Shown: one piece after another, positions 1 through 6,831 of the stretch
How the letters are laid out: each line of letters begins with the position of its first letter
Position numbering within the stretch: the first letter of the stretch is position 1
From: Dehalococcoidia bacterium
GTDB taxonomy: Bacteria > Chloroflexota > Dehalococcoidia > E44-bin15 > DAOWNJ01
Length of the DNA: 13,085 bases
Assembly (NCBI GenBank): GCA_030642645.1
Contig: DAOWNJ010000015.1
Span: forward strand, 1 to 13,085
Direction: 5' to 3'
The notes under the pieces: generated by a model
Database searches by the model: none
The model's input: only the letters and a program-made list of their open reading frames with translations
Told to the model about the DNA's origin: nothing
Position numbers and translations under genes: made by a program

Positions 1-1
1 A

Positions 2-715
2 TTTATCGAGGACGGAATTGAGGACCCCTTTTATAGTGCAAGTAGACAGAAGACCACCATTATAAGCTGTGACTGCTCCCAGCCAAAAGAAACCTGCTTC
101 TGCACATCATTGAATCTGAACCCCTACCCTGAGGCTGGGTTTGATCTCAATATCTCTCGGCTTTCCGAGGGCTTTATCGTTGAGACTGGCTCGGAAAAGG
201 GGAGGAACATCGTAGAGGAGAATAGTTCCCTCTTCTCCTTGCCAACCGATAGCCAGATCGAGGAGAGGGGGAGGAATCGGTCGAAGACGCTTCAAGAGGT
301 AAGGGGAAATAACGAGGCCTTCAGCTCCAAGAAGAGCTATCGGCAGATATTGAATGAGGGTCTGGAGTCTCACATCTGGGATAGGCTGGCGAGGGAGTGT
401 TTGGGGTGTGGAGCCTGCACCATTATCTGTCCAACATGTCATTGCTTCTTACTCTATGACCAGAAGGAAAACGAGGGGTTTGAAAGGGTAAAGGAATGGG
501 ATTTTTGTTATTTCCCAGGATTTGCCAGGGTTGCTGGCAGGGGGAATCCAAGGCCAAGGCTGAGCGATAGGTTCAAGAATCGATATATTAAAAAGTTTGA
601 CTTCTTCCAGGAGAACTTTGGTATCGATGCATGCACTGGCTGTGGACGATGCATTGAAGTCTGTCTAGCAGAAATAGATATACGCAAGGTATTCCAGGAA
701 TTGGAAGTAACCTAG
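2..715 (+). CDS. hydB: HydB/AsrA-type iron-sulfur subunit (sulfhydrogenase beta / anaerobic sulfite reductase A family), 5'-truncated by the window edge
   Basis: This frame is open from the window edge to the TAG at 713-715, giving 237 visible residues. Family members are usually about 340-370 residues, so I infer that about 100 or more N-terminal residues lie upstream. An in-frame TTG at 110 is not the real start, because family sequence precedes it: SCDCSQPKETCFC, then PYPEAGFDLNIS, which matches the conserved region before the C-terminal ferredoxin domain. That domain has two Cys clusters: CLGCGACTIICPTCHCF (398-448) and CTGCGRCIEVC (632-664). Each can bind a [4Fe-4S] centre, and the upstream Cys group could bind another. 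In sulfhydrogenases and AsrABC this protein relays electrons between the flavin subunit and the catalytic subunit. The HydG/AsrB partner starts 10 bp downstream. Family membership is clear. The choice between hydrogenase and other reductase use rests on the downstream genes. Confidence 0.9.
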   Translation, partial: FIEDGIEDPFYSASRQKTTIISCDCSQPKETCFCTSLNLNPYPEAGFDLNISRLSEGFIVETGSEKGRNIVEENSSLFSLPTDSQIEERGRNRSKTLQEVRGNNEAFSSKKSYRQILNEGLESHIWDRLARECLGCGACTIICPTCHCFLLYDQKENEGFERVKEWDFCYFPGFARVAGRGNPRPRLSDRFKNRYIKKFDFFQENFGIDACTGCGRCIEVCLAEIDIRKVFQELEVT

Positions 716-725
716 GAGAGAGAGA

Positions 726-1547
726 TTGGAGAACCCATATCTGCCAAGAGAAGCAGTGATCGAAGAGGTTATCGAGGAGAGCCCCACCATTAAGACCTTT
801 GTGATAAGGCCAAAGGAGAGGCTCGAATTCAAGGCGGGGCAGTTCATTGCGCTAACCGTTCCTGGTCTGGGTGAGTCACCATTCACTCCCTCCTCATCAC
901 CATACCGAGAGGAAGAGATAATAGATGTTACTATTATGAGGGCGGGGAGGAATACATCGGCCCTTCATAATATGAAGCCAGGAGCGGAAGTGGGTATTCG
1001 TGGCCCATTCGGCACGCCATACCCACTCGGGGATTTTGAGGGCAAGGAGGTATATGTTGTCGGGGGAGGGGTTGGGTTTGCACCTCTGAGGTCTCTGCTT
1101 TTCGCCTTTTTGCACGATTTCAAGAGGTATAAGCGGATCTATCTTCGCTATGGTTCCCGCAGCCCTGTTGACAGGATATACAAGGGTCTGCTCCAGGAAT
1201 GGGAAGGAGATAGCAGGATAGACCTTGTCCAAACGGTGGATGTTGGTGACGAGACATGGAGCGGAAATGTGGGGGTGGTTACAACTATATTGAAGAAGGA
1301 AGATATCCAGGACTACCAGAATAGCGTTGTCATAAGCTGCGGCCCCCCGGTAATGATCAGGTTTGCAACCAGAAGCCTCCTTGAGATGGGCTTCACCCCG
1401 GAGAATATCTATCTCTCTATGGAGAGGAATATGAGTTGCGGCATCGGGAAGTGTGGGCACTGCCGACTGGGTAATTACTATGTATGTAAGGATGGGCCGG
1501 TCTTTAGATATGATAAGATTAAGGATATTCCGGACCTCTTTGAGTAG
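726..1547 (+). CDS. hydG: HydG/AsrB-type FAD- and NAD(P)-binding [2Fe-2S] oxidoreductase subunit
   Basis: A 273-residue flavoprotein of the ferredoxin-NADP reductase fold, as in sulfhydrogenase gamma subunit and AsrB. It should exchange electrons between NAD(P)H and the HydB-type protein. The N-terminal FAD domain shows FKAGQF (residues 35-40) and the ESPFTPSSSPY segment (50-60). The nucleotide-binding domain has VVGGGVGFAPLRS near residues 111-123. A C-terminal [2Fe-2S] site is formed by C238, C243, C246 and C254 (CGIGKCGHC, then VC). Length is normal for the family. The TTG start at 726 is supported by an AGGAGAG Shine-Dalgarno sequence at 714-720, which overlaps the upstream stop. NADH versus NADPH preference cannot be read from the sequence. 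The protein probably sits on the cytoplasmic side with HydB as the electron entry or exit module of the hydrogenase. Confidence 0.93.
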   Translation: MENPYLPREAVIEEVIEESPTIKTFVIRPKERLEFKAGQFIALTVPGLGESPFTPSSSPYREEEIIDVTIMRAGRNTSALHNMKPGAEVGIRGPFGTPYPLGDFEGKEVYVVGGGVGFAPLRSLLFAFLHDFKRYKRIYLRYGSRSPVDRIYKGLLQEWEGDSRIDLVQTVDVGDETWSGNVGVVTTILKKEDIQDYQNSVVISCGPPVMIRFATRSLLEMGFTPENIYLSMERNMSCGIGKCGHCRLGNYYVCKDGPVFRYDKIKDIPDLFE

Positions 1548-1553
1548 GTGATA

Positions 1554-3347
1554 ATGGTGGAGAAAAGGTCAGTATGTCTCTTCTGCTCCCTGGGGTGCGG
1601 GCTTGGAATAGAGGTTGATGGGGGAGGTGCTCTGGGCATTGAATACTACCCAGAGCACCCGGTTAATAATGGGAGGCTTTGCCCCAGGGGTCATTATGCT
1701 TTGGAGCTATTGAATCACCCTCACAGGCTATATGTGCCTCAAATCAGGGATGGGGAAGGGCTGAGGAAGGCTTCCTGGGATGAGGCCCTTAACCTTTTGG
1801 CCACCAGGATCGATGAGACCAGAAAAAGCTATGGCCCCCAGTCAATCGGGATCGTTCTTGACCCCAACCATACCAATGAAGAGGTAGAGGCTGGGCTGAG
1901 ATTGGCCGAGGCTATCGGAACGAGCAATTTTTCCTGTAGTTTCTCTCCAGAGGACTATGGCCTCTTGAAGGGTTTGAGGGGGCTGTCTTATAGTGAGATA
2001 AAGGCTGAGGAACTGGAGGAGTTCAATTGCATCTTGGTAATTGGAAGCCTATTCGAAAGCCATCCCATTCTGGCAAAGCGGGTGATAGGTGCTAAATATA
2101 AGAAGAGGGGGAACAGCCTGATCGTTATTGACCCCCAGCGGACAAACACCGCTTTGTTTGCAAATATCCATCTCGAGAATAGACCTGGAAGCGAGGCCCT
2201 GGTGCTTGCCGGGATATTGAAGTCCCTAATTAAGGGAGCCTCAGAGGAGGCCGTCGGGAAGTGGGGGGGGGAGCTGAAGGCTGGCCTGGAGAATATCCCT
2301 GATGAAGCTATATCGCAGGCGAGCGGCATCAGGATGGGGCAGCTCGCTGAGGCAGCAAGGGTTTTCAATGATTCTGAGAAGGGGGTGGTCATCCTGTCTC
2401 CAGGCTTTGGGAGGCATCGAGGTCTCCCGGAGCTGGCCCAGCTTTCCATTCTGCTGGCAAACCTATCCAAGGGTGAGAAGGGCATTCTTCCCCTTTTCAC
2501 CTTCGGCAATGCGCTGGGTTCATATAGGGCGGCCCCCAATCCAGTGAAGACCTTCCCACAGTTGATTGAGGATGCATCGGGGGGCGGAATAAAGTTGCTG
2601 CTCCTCTTCGGTGAGGATATACTTTCAGCATATCCCAGTGAGGCAGTCCAAAAGGCGATAGGACAGGTTGAATTTCTGGTGTCCGCAGGCCTTTTCCCCT
2701 CTGAGATAAGCAAATTCGCTCATATTGTACTTCCCAGTGCCTCGTGGCTTGAGAAGAGCGGAACGGTAAGCTCTTTTAAGGGTAGGGATCAGGTACTGGA
2801 GCCAGTCCTGCCCCCGCCGGGCATTGCCAGACCCGATCTTGAGATCATGTCTCAACTGGCCACGAGACTCGGGTTTTCCCTGGAGCCGAAGGCTCAACGA
2901 AAAGCAGAGAAGGGCATCTCCATCGACATACAGGGGTTGATCCGGGGGGTAGCGAGCCTTCCCAAAGAGATGACCGCCGAGGAAGAGGGGGCAAAGGAGG
3001 AGTATCCCTATCTCCTGGTGGGTGAGGAGAATTCGATACATTTCGCCGATGGCTCGATCACCCGTAATTTTGGTTGGGCAATGGAGGTATTGCCCTCTCC
3101 ATATATAGAGATCAACACCAGGGATGCGGAGAAATTGGGGCTTGATGGTGGGGGCGAGGTTCTGGTGAGGTCCCGTAGTGGCGAGAGCACCCTGCCGGTT
3201 CAGATCACCGATAGGATACCCCAGGGTGTGTTGTTTGCCCCCAGCCACTTCCCCCAGGTGCGGTGCCTTTACGGTTGGAGGATAGACCCAGACCTGGGTT
3301 ATCTTGAATCAAGGCCGGAGAGGGTTTCCCTTATGGTGAGAGATTAA
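1554..3347 (+). CDS. Molybdopterin oxidoreductase family protein (FdhA/NuoG-like) without an evident catalytic Cys/Sec
   Basis: About 597 residues of the MopB family (formate dehydrogenase alpha / NuoG). The N terminus has the [4Fe-4S] motif C8-x2-C11-x3-C15-x27-C43 followed by PRG. The central part has IDPQRTNTA and the C terminus has a molybdopterin-dinucleotide-binding domain (INTRDAEKLGL...VLVRSRSGE). Aligned from memory with E. coli FdhH, GTNNVDCC lines up with GTSNFSCS, which puts E133-D134 where active FDHs have Sec/Cys-His. No in-frame TGA could encode Sec. The N-terminal ferredoxin domain of NuoG is also absent. It may therefore be an electron relay or structural subunit, or act on an unknown substrate. 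Start: ATG 1554 follows AGGTGAT (1546-1552); GTG at 1548, directly after the upstream stop, is possible and adds two residues. A run of nine G lies at 2263-2271. Confidence 0.85.
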   Translation: MVEKRSVCLFCSLGCGLGIEVDGGGALGIEYYPEHPVNNGRLCPRGHYALELLNHPHRLYVPQIRDGEGLRKASWDEALNLLATRIDETRKSYGPQSIGIVLDPNHTNEEVEAGLRLAEAIGTSNFSCSFSPEDYGLLKGLRGLSYSEIKAEELEEFNCILVIGSLFESHPILAKRVIGAKYKKRGNSLIVIDPQRTNTALFANIHLENRPGSEALVLAGILKSLIKGASEEAVGKWGGELKAGLENIPDEAISQASGIRMGQLAEAARVFNDSEKGVVILSPGFGRHRGLPELAQLSILLANLSKGEKGILPLFTFGNALGSYRAAPNPVKTFPQLIEDASGGGIKLLLLFGEDILSAYPSEAVQKAIGQVEFLVSAGLFPSEISKFAHIVLPSASWLEKSGTVSSFKGRDQVLEPVLPPPGIARPDLEIMSQLATRLGFSLEPKAQRKAEKGISIDIQGLIRGVASLPKEMTAEEEGAKEEYPYLLVGEENSIHFADGSITRNFGWAMEVLPSPYIEINTRDAEKLGLDGGGEVLVRSRSGESTLPVQITDRIPQGVLFAPSHFPQVRCLYGWRIDPDLGYLESRPERVSLMVRD

Positions 3348-3349
3348 AT

Positions 3350-3826
3350 ATGGCTAAGAGGGTTTTCGTCAATCTGGACTATTGCATTGGCTGTGGAAGT
3401 TGCTCCGCTGCCTGCTATTATTCCCATAATGGTTTCACTAATGTTCATTATGGCTCGGTGCCGGAGGCAACCATCCCCTTCATCTGCCGCCATTGTGAGG
3501 ACCCGGCGTGTGTTGCCGCCTGCCCTAATGGGGCGATCAAGAAGCTGGATAACGGGGTTATAAAGAGGATGAACATGCTATGTGTTGGCTGCGGCTCGTG
3601 TTCCCTTGCCTGTCCATTTGGAGTCATCGATCCCGGTATCCGCTCATACACTATTTTGAAGTGTGACCTTTGCATTGAGCGTTTAGCCGATGGAAAGGAG
3701 CCGGCCTGCGTTACGGCCTGCCCCTCAGGGGCACTAAGGTTTGAGGGGGTATCTGAGGTAAGCGAGGAATACATCCTTATTGGGGGGAGGGTGGGAGGAC
3801 AACATCCCATCTTTAGGAGGAGATAG
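3350..3826 (+). CDS. HycB/HydN-type electron-transfer ferredoxin with four [4Fe-4S] sites
   Basis: A 158-residue protein with sixteen ligand cysteines in four groups: C12/C15/C18/C22, C46/C49/C54/C58, C78/C81/C84/C88 and C105/C108/C120/C124. This is the layout of the DMSO-reductase-type beta subunits, such as HycB, HyfA, HydN and FdhB. In formate hydrogenlyase the HycB protein links the molybdenum enzyme to the hydrogenase arm. The position here, 2 bp after the MopB gene and before the membrane anchor, suggests the same bridging role. The last 30 or so residues (after the final cluster, ending HPIFRRR) carry no recognised motif. It has no signal peptide or membrane segment, so it should be cytoplasmic. 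Confidence 0.92.
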   Translation: MAKRVFVNLDYCIGCGSCSAACYYSHNGFTNVHYGSVPEATIPFICRHCEDPACVAACPNGAIKKLDNGVIKRMNMLCVGCGSCSLACPFGVIDPGIRSYTILKCDLCIERLADGKEPACVTACPSGALRFEGVSEVSEEYILIGGRVGGQHPIFRRR

Positions 3827-3828
3827 AC

Positions 3829-4755
3829 TTGAGTGTTACTCTCCCGTGGGATATATTTTTCATAATAATATTCCCCGGCTTTCTGTTCACCGCGGCGGTA
3901 GGGTTATTTTCGACCTGGGTGGATAGGAAGGTATCGGCGAGGATCCAGTGGAGGGTTGGGCCCCCATGGTATCAGCCGTTTGTTGATATCATAAAGCTTT
4001 TGGGGAAGGAGAACATCGTTCCCACAGGCACAGGAATGACAGGCTACCTGGTCTTCCCCATCATCGGGTTCATCGCTGTAGTGCTGGTCTCCACTATCCT
4101 ATGGGTGACAAACTGGTTCCCTGAGGCTACCTTCGTCGGCGATATTATAGTGGTTATATATCTGCTCTACCTTCCAGCGATTGGCATAATAGCCGGTGGC
4201 TCAGCCTCAGGGAATCCCATGGGCTCGATTGGTGCGAGCAGGGAGATGAAGCTCATGCTGGCCTACGAGCTGGTCTTCCTGGTCGCTATCTTCACCCCGG
4301 TGGTTGCGAGCGGAGGCACGCTCTCTCTCGGAGGGCTTGTGGGTTATCAGGCAGCAAATGGATGGATGCTTGGCAATGCCTCCTGTATAGTCGCCTTCAT
4401 TGTCTCGCTTGTATGCATTCAGGCCAAGCTTGGCCTGGTTCCATTCGATATCGCTGAGGCGGAGACCGAGATTATCGCTGGTCCCTATACTGAGTACTCC
4501 GGGGCAGCATTGGCTGTGTTTAAGTTGACAAAGGCGATGCTGCTGTTCGTCCTCCCAATACTTCTGATAGCAGTCTTTATGGGGGGTGCCTGGTCGCCGT
4601 GGACAATCCTGGAGTATCTACTTATATTGGTCTTTATTATCCTGGTAAAGAATACCAACCCAAGGATCAGGGTTGACCAGGCTATAAGGTTCTTCTGGGT
4701 TCCGTGCCTGATACTGAGCGTTATTGGAATAATCCTGGCAGCGGTAGGTTTGTAG
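3829..4755 (+). CDS. hycD: Group 4 hydrogenase membrane anchor subunit (HycD / HyfC / NuoH family)
   Basis: A 308-residue, highly hydrophobic protein with about eight membrane segments. It has the two family signatures: RIQWRVGPPWYQPFVDIIK then LLGKEN near residues 37-62, which corresponds to the quinone-cavity loop of NuoH, and PFDIAEAETEIIAGPYTEYS near 206-225, with its conserved acidic residues. In complex I and in group 4 hydrogenases this subunit docks the peripheral arm and starts the chain of charged residues running through the membrane arm. The TTG start at 3829 has an AGGAGG Shine-Dalgarno sequence at 3815-3820, inside the end of the upstream gene, with a good 8-nt spacer. Hydrogenase rather than complex I function is decided by the large subunit at 5623. 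Confidence 0.93.
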   Translation: MSVTLPWDIFFIIIFPGFLFTAAVGLFSTWVDRKVSARIQWRVGPPWYQPFVDIIKLLGKENIVPTGTGMTGYLVFPIIGFIAVVLVSTILWVTNWFPEATFVGDIIVVIYLLYLPAIGIIAGGSASGNPMGSIGASREMKLMLAYELVFLVAIFTPVVASGGTLSLGGLVGYQAANGWMLGNASCIVAFIVSLVCIQAKLGLVPFDIAEAETEIIAGPYTEYSGAALAVFKLTKAMLLFVLPILLIAVFMGGAWSPWTILEYLLILVFIILVKNTNPRIRVDQAIRFFWVPCLILSVIGIILAAVGL

Positions 4756-4756
4756 G

Positions 4757-5170
4757 ATGGGCATAAAAACCTGGGCGCTAAAGAAATCACCTTGGGTGTT
4801 CCACCTCAACACCGGCTCATGTAATAATTGTGATATAGAGATACTGGATGCCCTGACCCCAAGATTTGATCTGGAGAGGTTTGGAATCCTCCTTGTGGGA
4901 AGCCCAAGGCATGCCGATGCCCTTCTTGTTACCGGCCCGGTGACAATGCAGGCTGCTCCGAGGCTCAGGCATGTCTATGAGCAGGCGGCCAAGCCCTGCC
5001 TGGTCATAGCGGTTGGCAGTTGCGCCTGCTCCTGCGGCATCTTTGATGGAAGCTACCATATCGTGGGTCCGGTGGACAAGATAATCCCGGTGAACATATA
5101 TATCCCTGGTTGCCCCCCAAAGCCTGAGGCGATTATCTCTGGGGTGATGAAAGCACTTAATAGTCTATAG
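4757..5170 (+). CDS. hycG: [NiFe] hydrogenase small subunit, group 4 (HycG / NuoB family)
   Basis: A 137-residue NuoB/HycG-type subunit that carries the proximal [4Fe-4S] cluster next to the [NiFe] site. Likely ligands are C22 and C25 (SCNNCDIE), one of the cysteines in GSCACSCG (C89 is the family position), and C119 (PGCPPKPEA). The protein is short, as usual for this family, and lacks the extra C-terminal Fe-S domain and Tat signal of periplasmic uptake hydrogenases, so it is cytoplasmic. It starts one base after the NuoH-like gene's stop, which implies tight co-expression. The extra cysteines C91 and C93 near the proximal cluster are slightly unusual, but I cannot assign them a role. Confidence 0.93.
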   Translation: MGIKTWALKKSPWVFHLNTGSCNNCDIEILDALTPRFDLERFGILLVGSPRHADALLVTGPVTMQAAPRLRHVYEQAAKPCLVIAVGSCACSCGIFDGSYHIVGPVDKIIPVNIYIPGCPPKPEAIISGVMKALNSL

Positions 5171-5182
5171 GGAAAGAAGAAG

Positions 5183-5626
5183 ATGGCTGAAGAAGATATT
5201 ATCCAGATGGTGAAGGGAAGGTTCCCGGATAAGGCAATGGAAGCGCGACAGGCGTCCCCCAATAGGGTTTATATCAATGTGAAAAAAGAGGATGCCAGGG
5301 ATGTGGTAGGGTATCTCTTCCAGGAGTTGGGTGGGCGTCTCATTACTGCTAGCGGGGTTGATACCAGGGCCGGGATCGAGATCCTGTATCATATGGCCTT
5401 TGATAAGAAGCAATACAAGATAGTTACTGTAAGGGCGCTGGTTCCAAAAGCATTCCCCGAGATAGATTCAATGGCCATCGTCATACCTGGAGCAGCATGG
5501 ATTGAGAGGGAGATTCACGATCTCTTTGGGGTGAATTTCATAGGTCACCCCGACCTCAGACGACTTATACTGGCAGATGATTGGCCGGAGGGGAAATACC
5601 CTTACCTCAGGGAGGAGAAGGCATGA
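5183..5626 (+). CDS. NuoC-like subunit (30 kDa complex I family; N-terminal half of HycE)
   Basis: A 147-residue protein with the respiratory-chain 30 kDa subunit signature near its C terminus: WIEREIHDLFGV followed by GHPDLRR and DDWPEGKYP. In E. coli HycE and HyfG this domain is fused to the large subunit; here it is a separate gene, as in Mbh-type and Ech-like systems. It has no metal-binding motif. Its role is structural, helping to assemble the peripheral arm around the large and small subunits. ATG 5183 is preceded by a purine-rich GGGAAAGAAG stretch. The stop (TGA 5624-5626) overlaps the ATG of the large-subunit gene, a translational-coupling arrangement that favours equal amounts of the two proteins. 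Confidence 0.92.
   Translation: MAEEDIIQMVKGRFPDKAMEARQASPNRVYINVKKEDARDVVGYLFQELGGRLITASGVDTRAGIEILYHMAFDKKQYKIVTVRALVPKAFPEIDSMAIVIPGAAWIEREIHDLFGVNFIGHPDLRRLILADDWPEGKYPYLREEKA
5611..5617 (+). promoter_or_regulatory. Shine-Dalgarno sequence deciding the large-subunit start
   Basis: GGAGGAG lies 5 nt before ATG 5623, which itself overlaps the upstream TGA as ATGA. This argues against the in-frame TTG at 5581, which would add 14 glycine-rich residues not seen in the family. Confidence 0.75.
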
Positions 5627-6831
5627 CTATTATACCTATTGGCCCCTATCACCCTTCACTGGAGGAGCCGGAGCTTTTTCGCCTGACGGTTGAGGGGGAG
5701 AAGATTGTTGATTGCGATTGGAAAACCTCTTATAACCACCGTGGAATAGAGAGGATAGCTGAAGGTAAGACATATGACCAGTGCCTCTTTCTGGTGGAGA
5801 GGGTTTGCGGGATATGCTCAGCCTCTCACCCGATAGCGTTCTGCAATGCTGTCGAGGACATGGCGGGGATTGAGATACCGGAGAGGGCGCGGTATATCAG
5901 GAGCATAATAGCTGAGCTTGAGAGGCTCCACAGTCACCTTCTCTGGTTTGGGCTCGCCGGACACTATATTGGCTATAATACTGTCTGGATGTGGGCGTGG
6001 AGATACCGAGAGCCAATCCTCTACCTATTTGAGAAGATAACCGGAAACAGGCAGTCCTACGCAATGATGAAGGTCGGTGGGGTAAGGCAGGATATAAAGG
6101 ATGAAGACCTGCCTGATATAATGAAAGTAGTCGATGACCTTGAGCCAAAGCTCAATATGTTTATCGGCGTTGCCCTGGATGACCCTGTGCTCGCCGCAAG
6201 GATGAAGGGCGTAGGGAAGTTCTCCAGGGAGGATGCTATAAATTATTGTGTGGTTGGCCCAACAGCCCGGGCAGCGGGGATAGACATGGATGTCCGCCGC
6301 GACGAGCCCTATGCCGCCTATGACAGGGTTGACTGGAAGGTGATTTTAGGGGAAAGTGGCGATGTTTTATCTCAGGCAGTGGTCCGCCTCCTCGAGCTGC
6401 TGGAGTCGGTAAAGATAATCAGGCAGTGCCTTAGAGAGATGCCTCACGGGCCGATCTCGGTTGAGGTGCCTGAGATTCTCCCTGGTGAGGGGATAGGTCG
6501 TGAGGAGGCGCCAAGGGGGGAGTGCTTCCACTATGTCCGTTCAGATGGGGGGAACTGCCCGGTAAGGCTCAAGATCCGCGCCCCTACATATAATAATATC
6601 CCGACCTACAAGGTAAGGGTAATAGGGGAAACTATATCCGATGCTACCATTATCTTGGCTTCGATTGATCCCTGCTATAGCTGCACGGAGAGGATGATAA
6701 GGGTGGTGGAACAGGGCAGGGAAACGATGGGCTGGTCCGACCTTCTCACCCTCTCCCAGGAGAAGACAAAGCGAATTATGAGGGAAATGGGCTTTAATGA
6801 GGAAGACGCCTTTCGGGGGTTGAGGATATGA
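5623..6831 (+). CDS. hycE: [NiFe] hydrogenase large (catalytic) subunit, group 4 (HycE / NuoD family)
   Basis: The 402-residue catalytic subunit for reversible H2/H+ conversion. The N-terminal site motif is ERVCGICSASH (C62, C65, H69) and the C-terminal one is DPCYSCTERM (C351, C354), so all four cysteines that hold the Ni-Fe(CN)2CO centre are present. NuoD of complex I lacks them, so this is a hydrogenase and not a quinone reductase. After R357 a 45-residue tail remains. In HycE the maturation protease HycI cuts between Arg and Met directly after this motif, and the same R-M bond (357/358) is present. The matching protease gene is at 11569. The gene overlaps its neighbours by ATGA on both sides (5623-5626 and 6828-6831). 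The exact group 4 subgroup needs a phylogeny. Confidence 0.95.
   Translation: MTIIPIGPYHPSLEEPELFRLTVEGEKIVDCDWKTSYNHRGIERIAEGKTYDQCLFLVERVCGICSASHPIAFCNAVEDMAGIEIPERARYIRSIIAELERLHSHLLWFGLAGHYIGYNTVWMWAWRYREPILYLFEKITGNRQSYAMMKVGGVRQDIKDEDLPDIMKVVDDLEPKLNMFIGVALDDPVLAARMKGVGKFSREDAINYCVVGPTARAAGIDMDVRRDEPYAAYDRVDWKVILGESGDVLSQAVVRLLELLESVKIIRQCLREMPHGPISVEVPEILPGEGIGREEAPRGECFHYVRSDGGNCPVRLKIRAPTYNNIPTYKVRVIGETISDATIILASIDPCYSCTERMIRVVEQGRETMGWSDLLTLSQEKTKRIMREMGFNEEDAFRGLRI

Noticed and set aside
110..715. TTG at 110 as the start of the first gene
   Set aside because: Conserved HydB/AsrA family sequence with cysteines is present in frame before it, up to the window edge.
897..1460. Minus-strand open frame of 187 codons opposite the HydG gene
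   Set aside because: It lies wholly opposite a gene with clear FAD, NAD and [2Fe-2S] motifs, and its translation shows no recognisable domain.
1988..3248. Long minus-strand open frames (241 and 207 codons) opposite the MopB gene
   Set aside because: They are shadows of a well-supported coding strand, with Ser/Pro-rich or low-complexity translations and no own ribosome site context.
1554..3347. Selenocysteine-containing formate dehydrogenase
   Set aside because: No in-frame TGA occurs in the gene, and the expected Sec/Cys position reads Glu in my alignment.
5581..5622. TTG at 5581 as start of the large-subunit gene
   Set aside because: The upstream 14 residues fall in the NuoC-like gene in another frame; ATG 5623 has a strong GGAGGAG at the right distance and an ATGA overlap.
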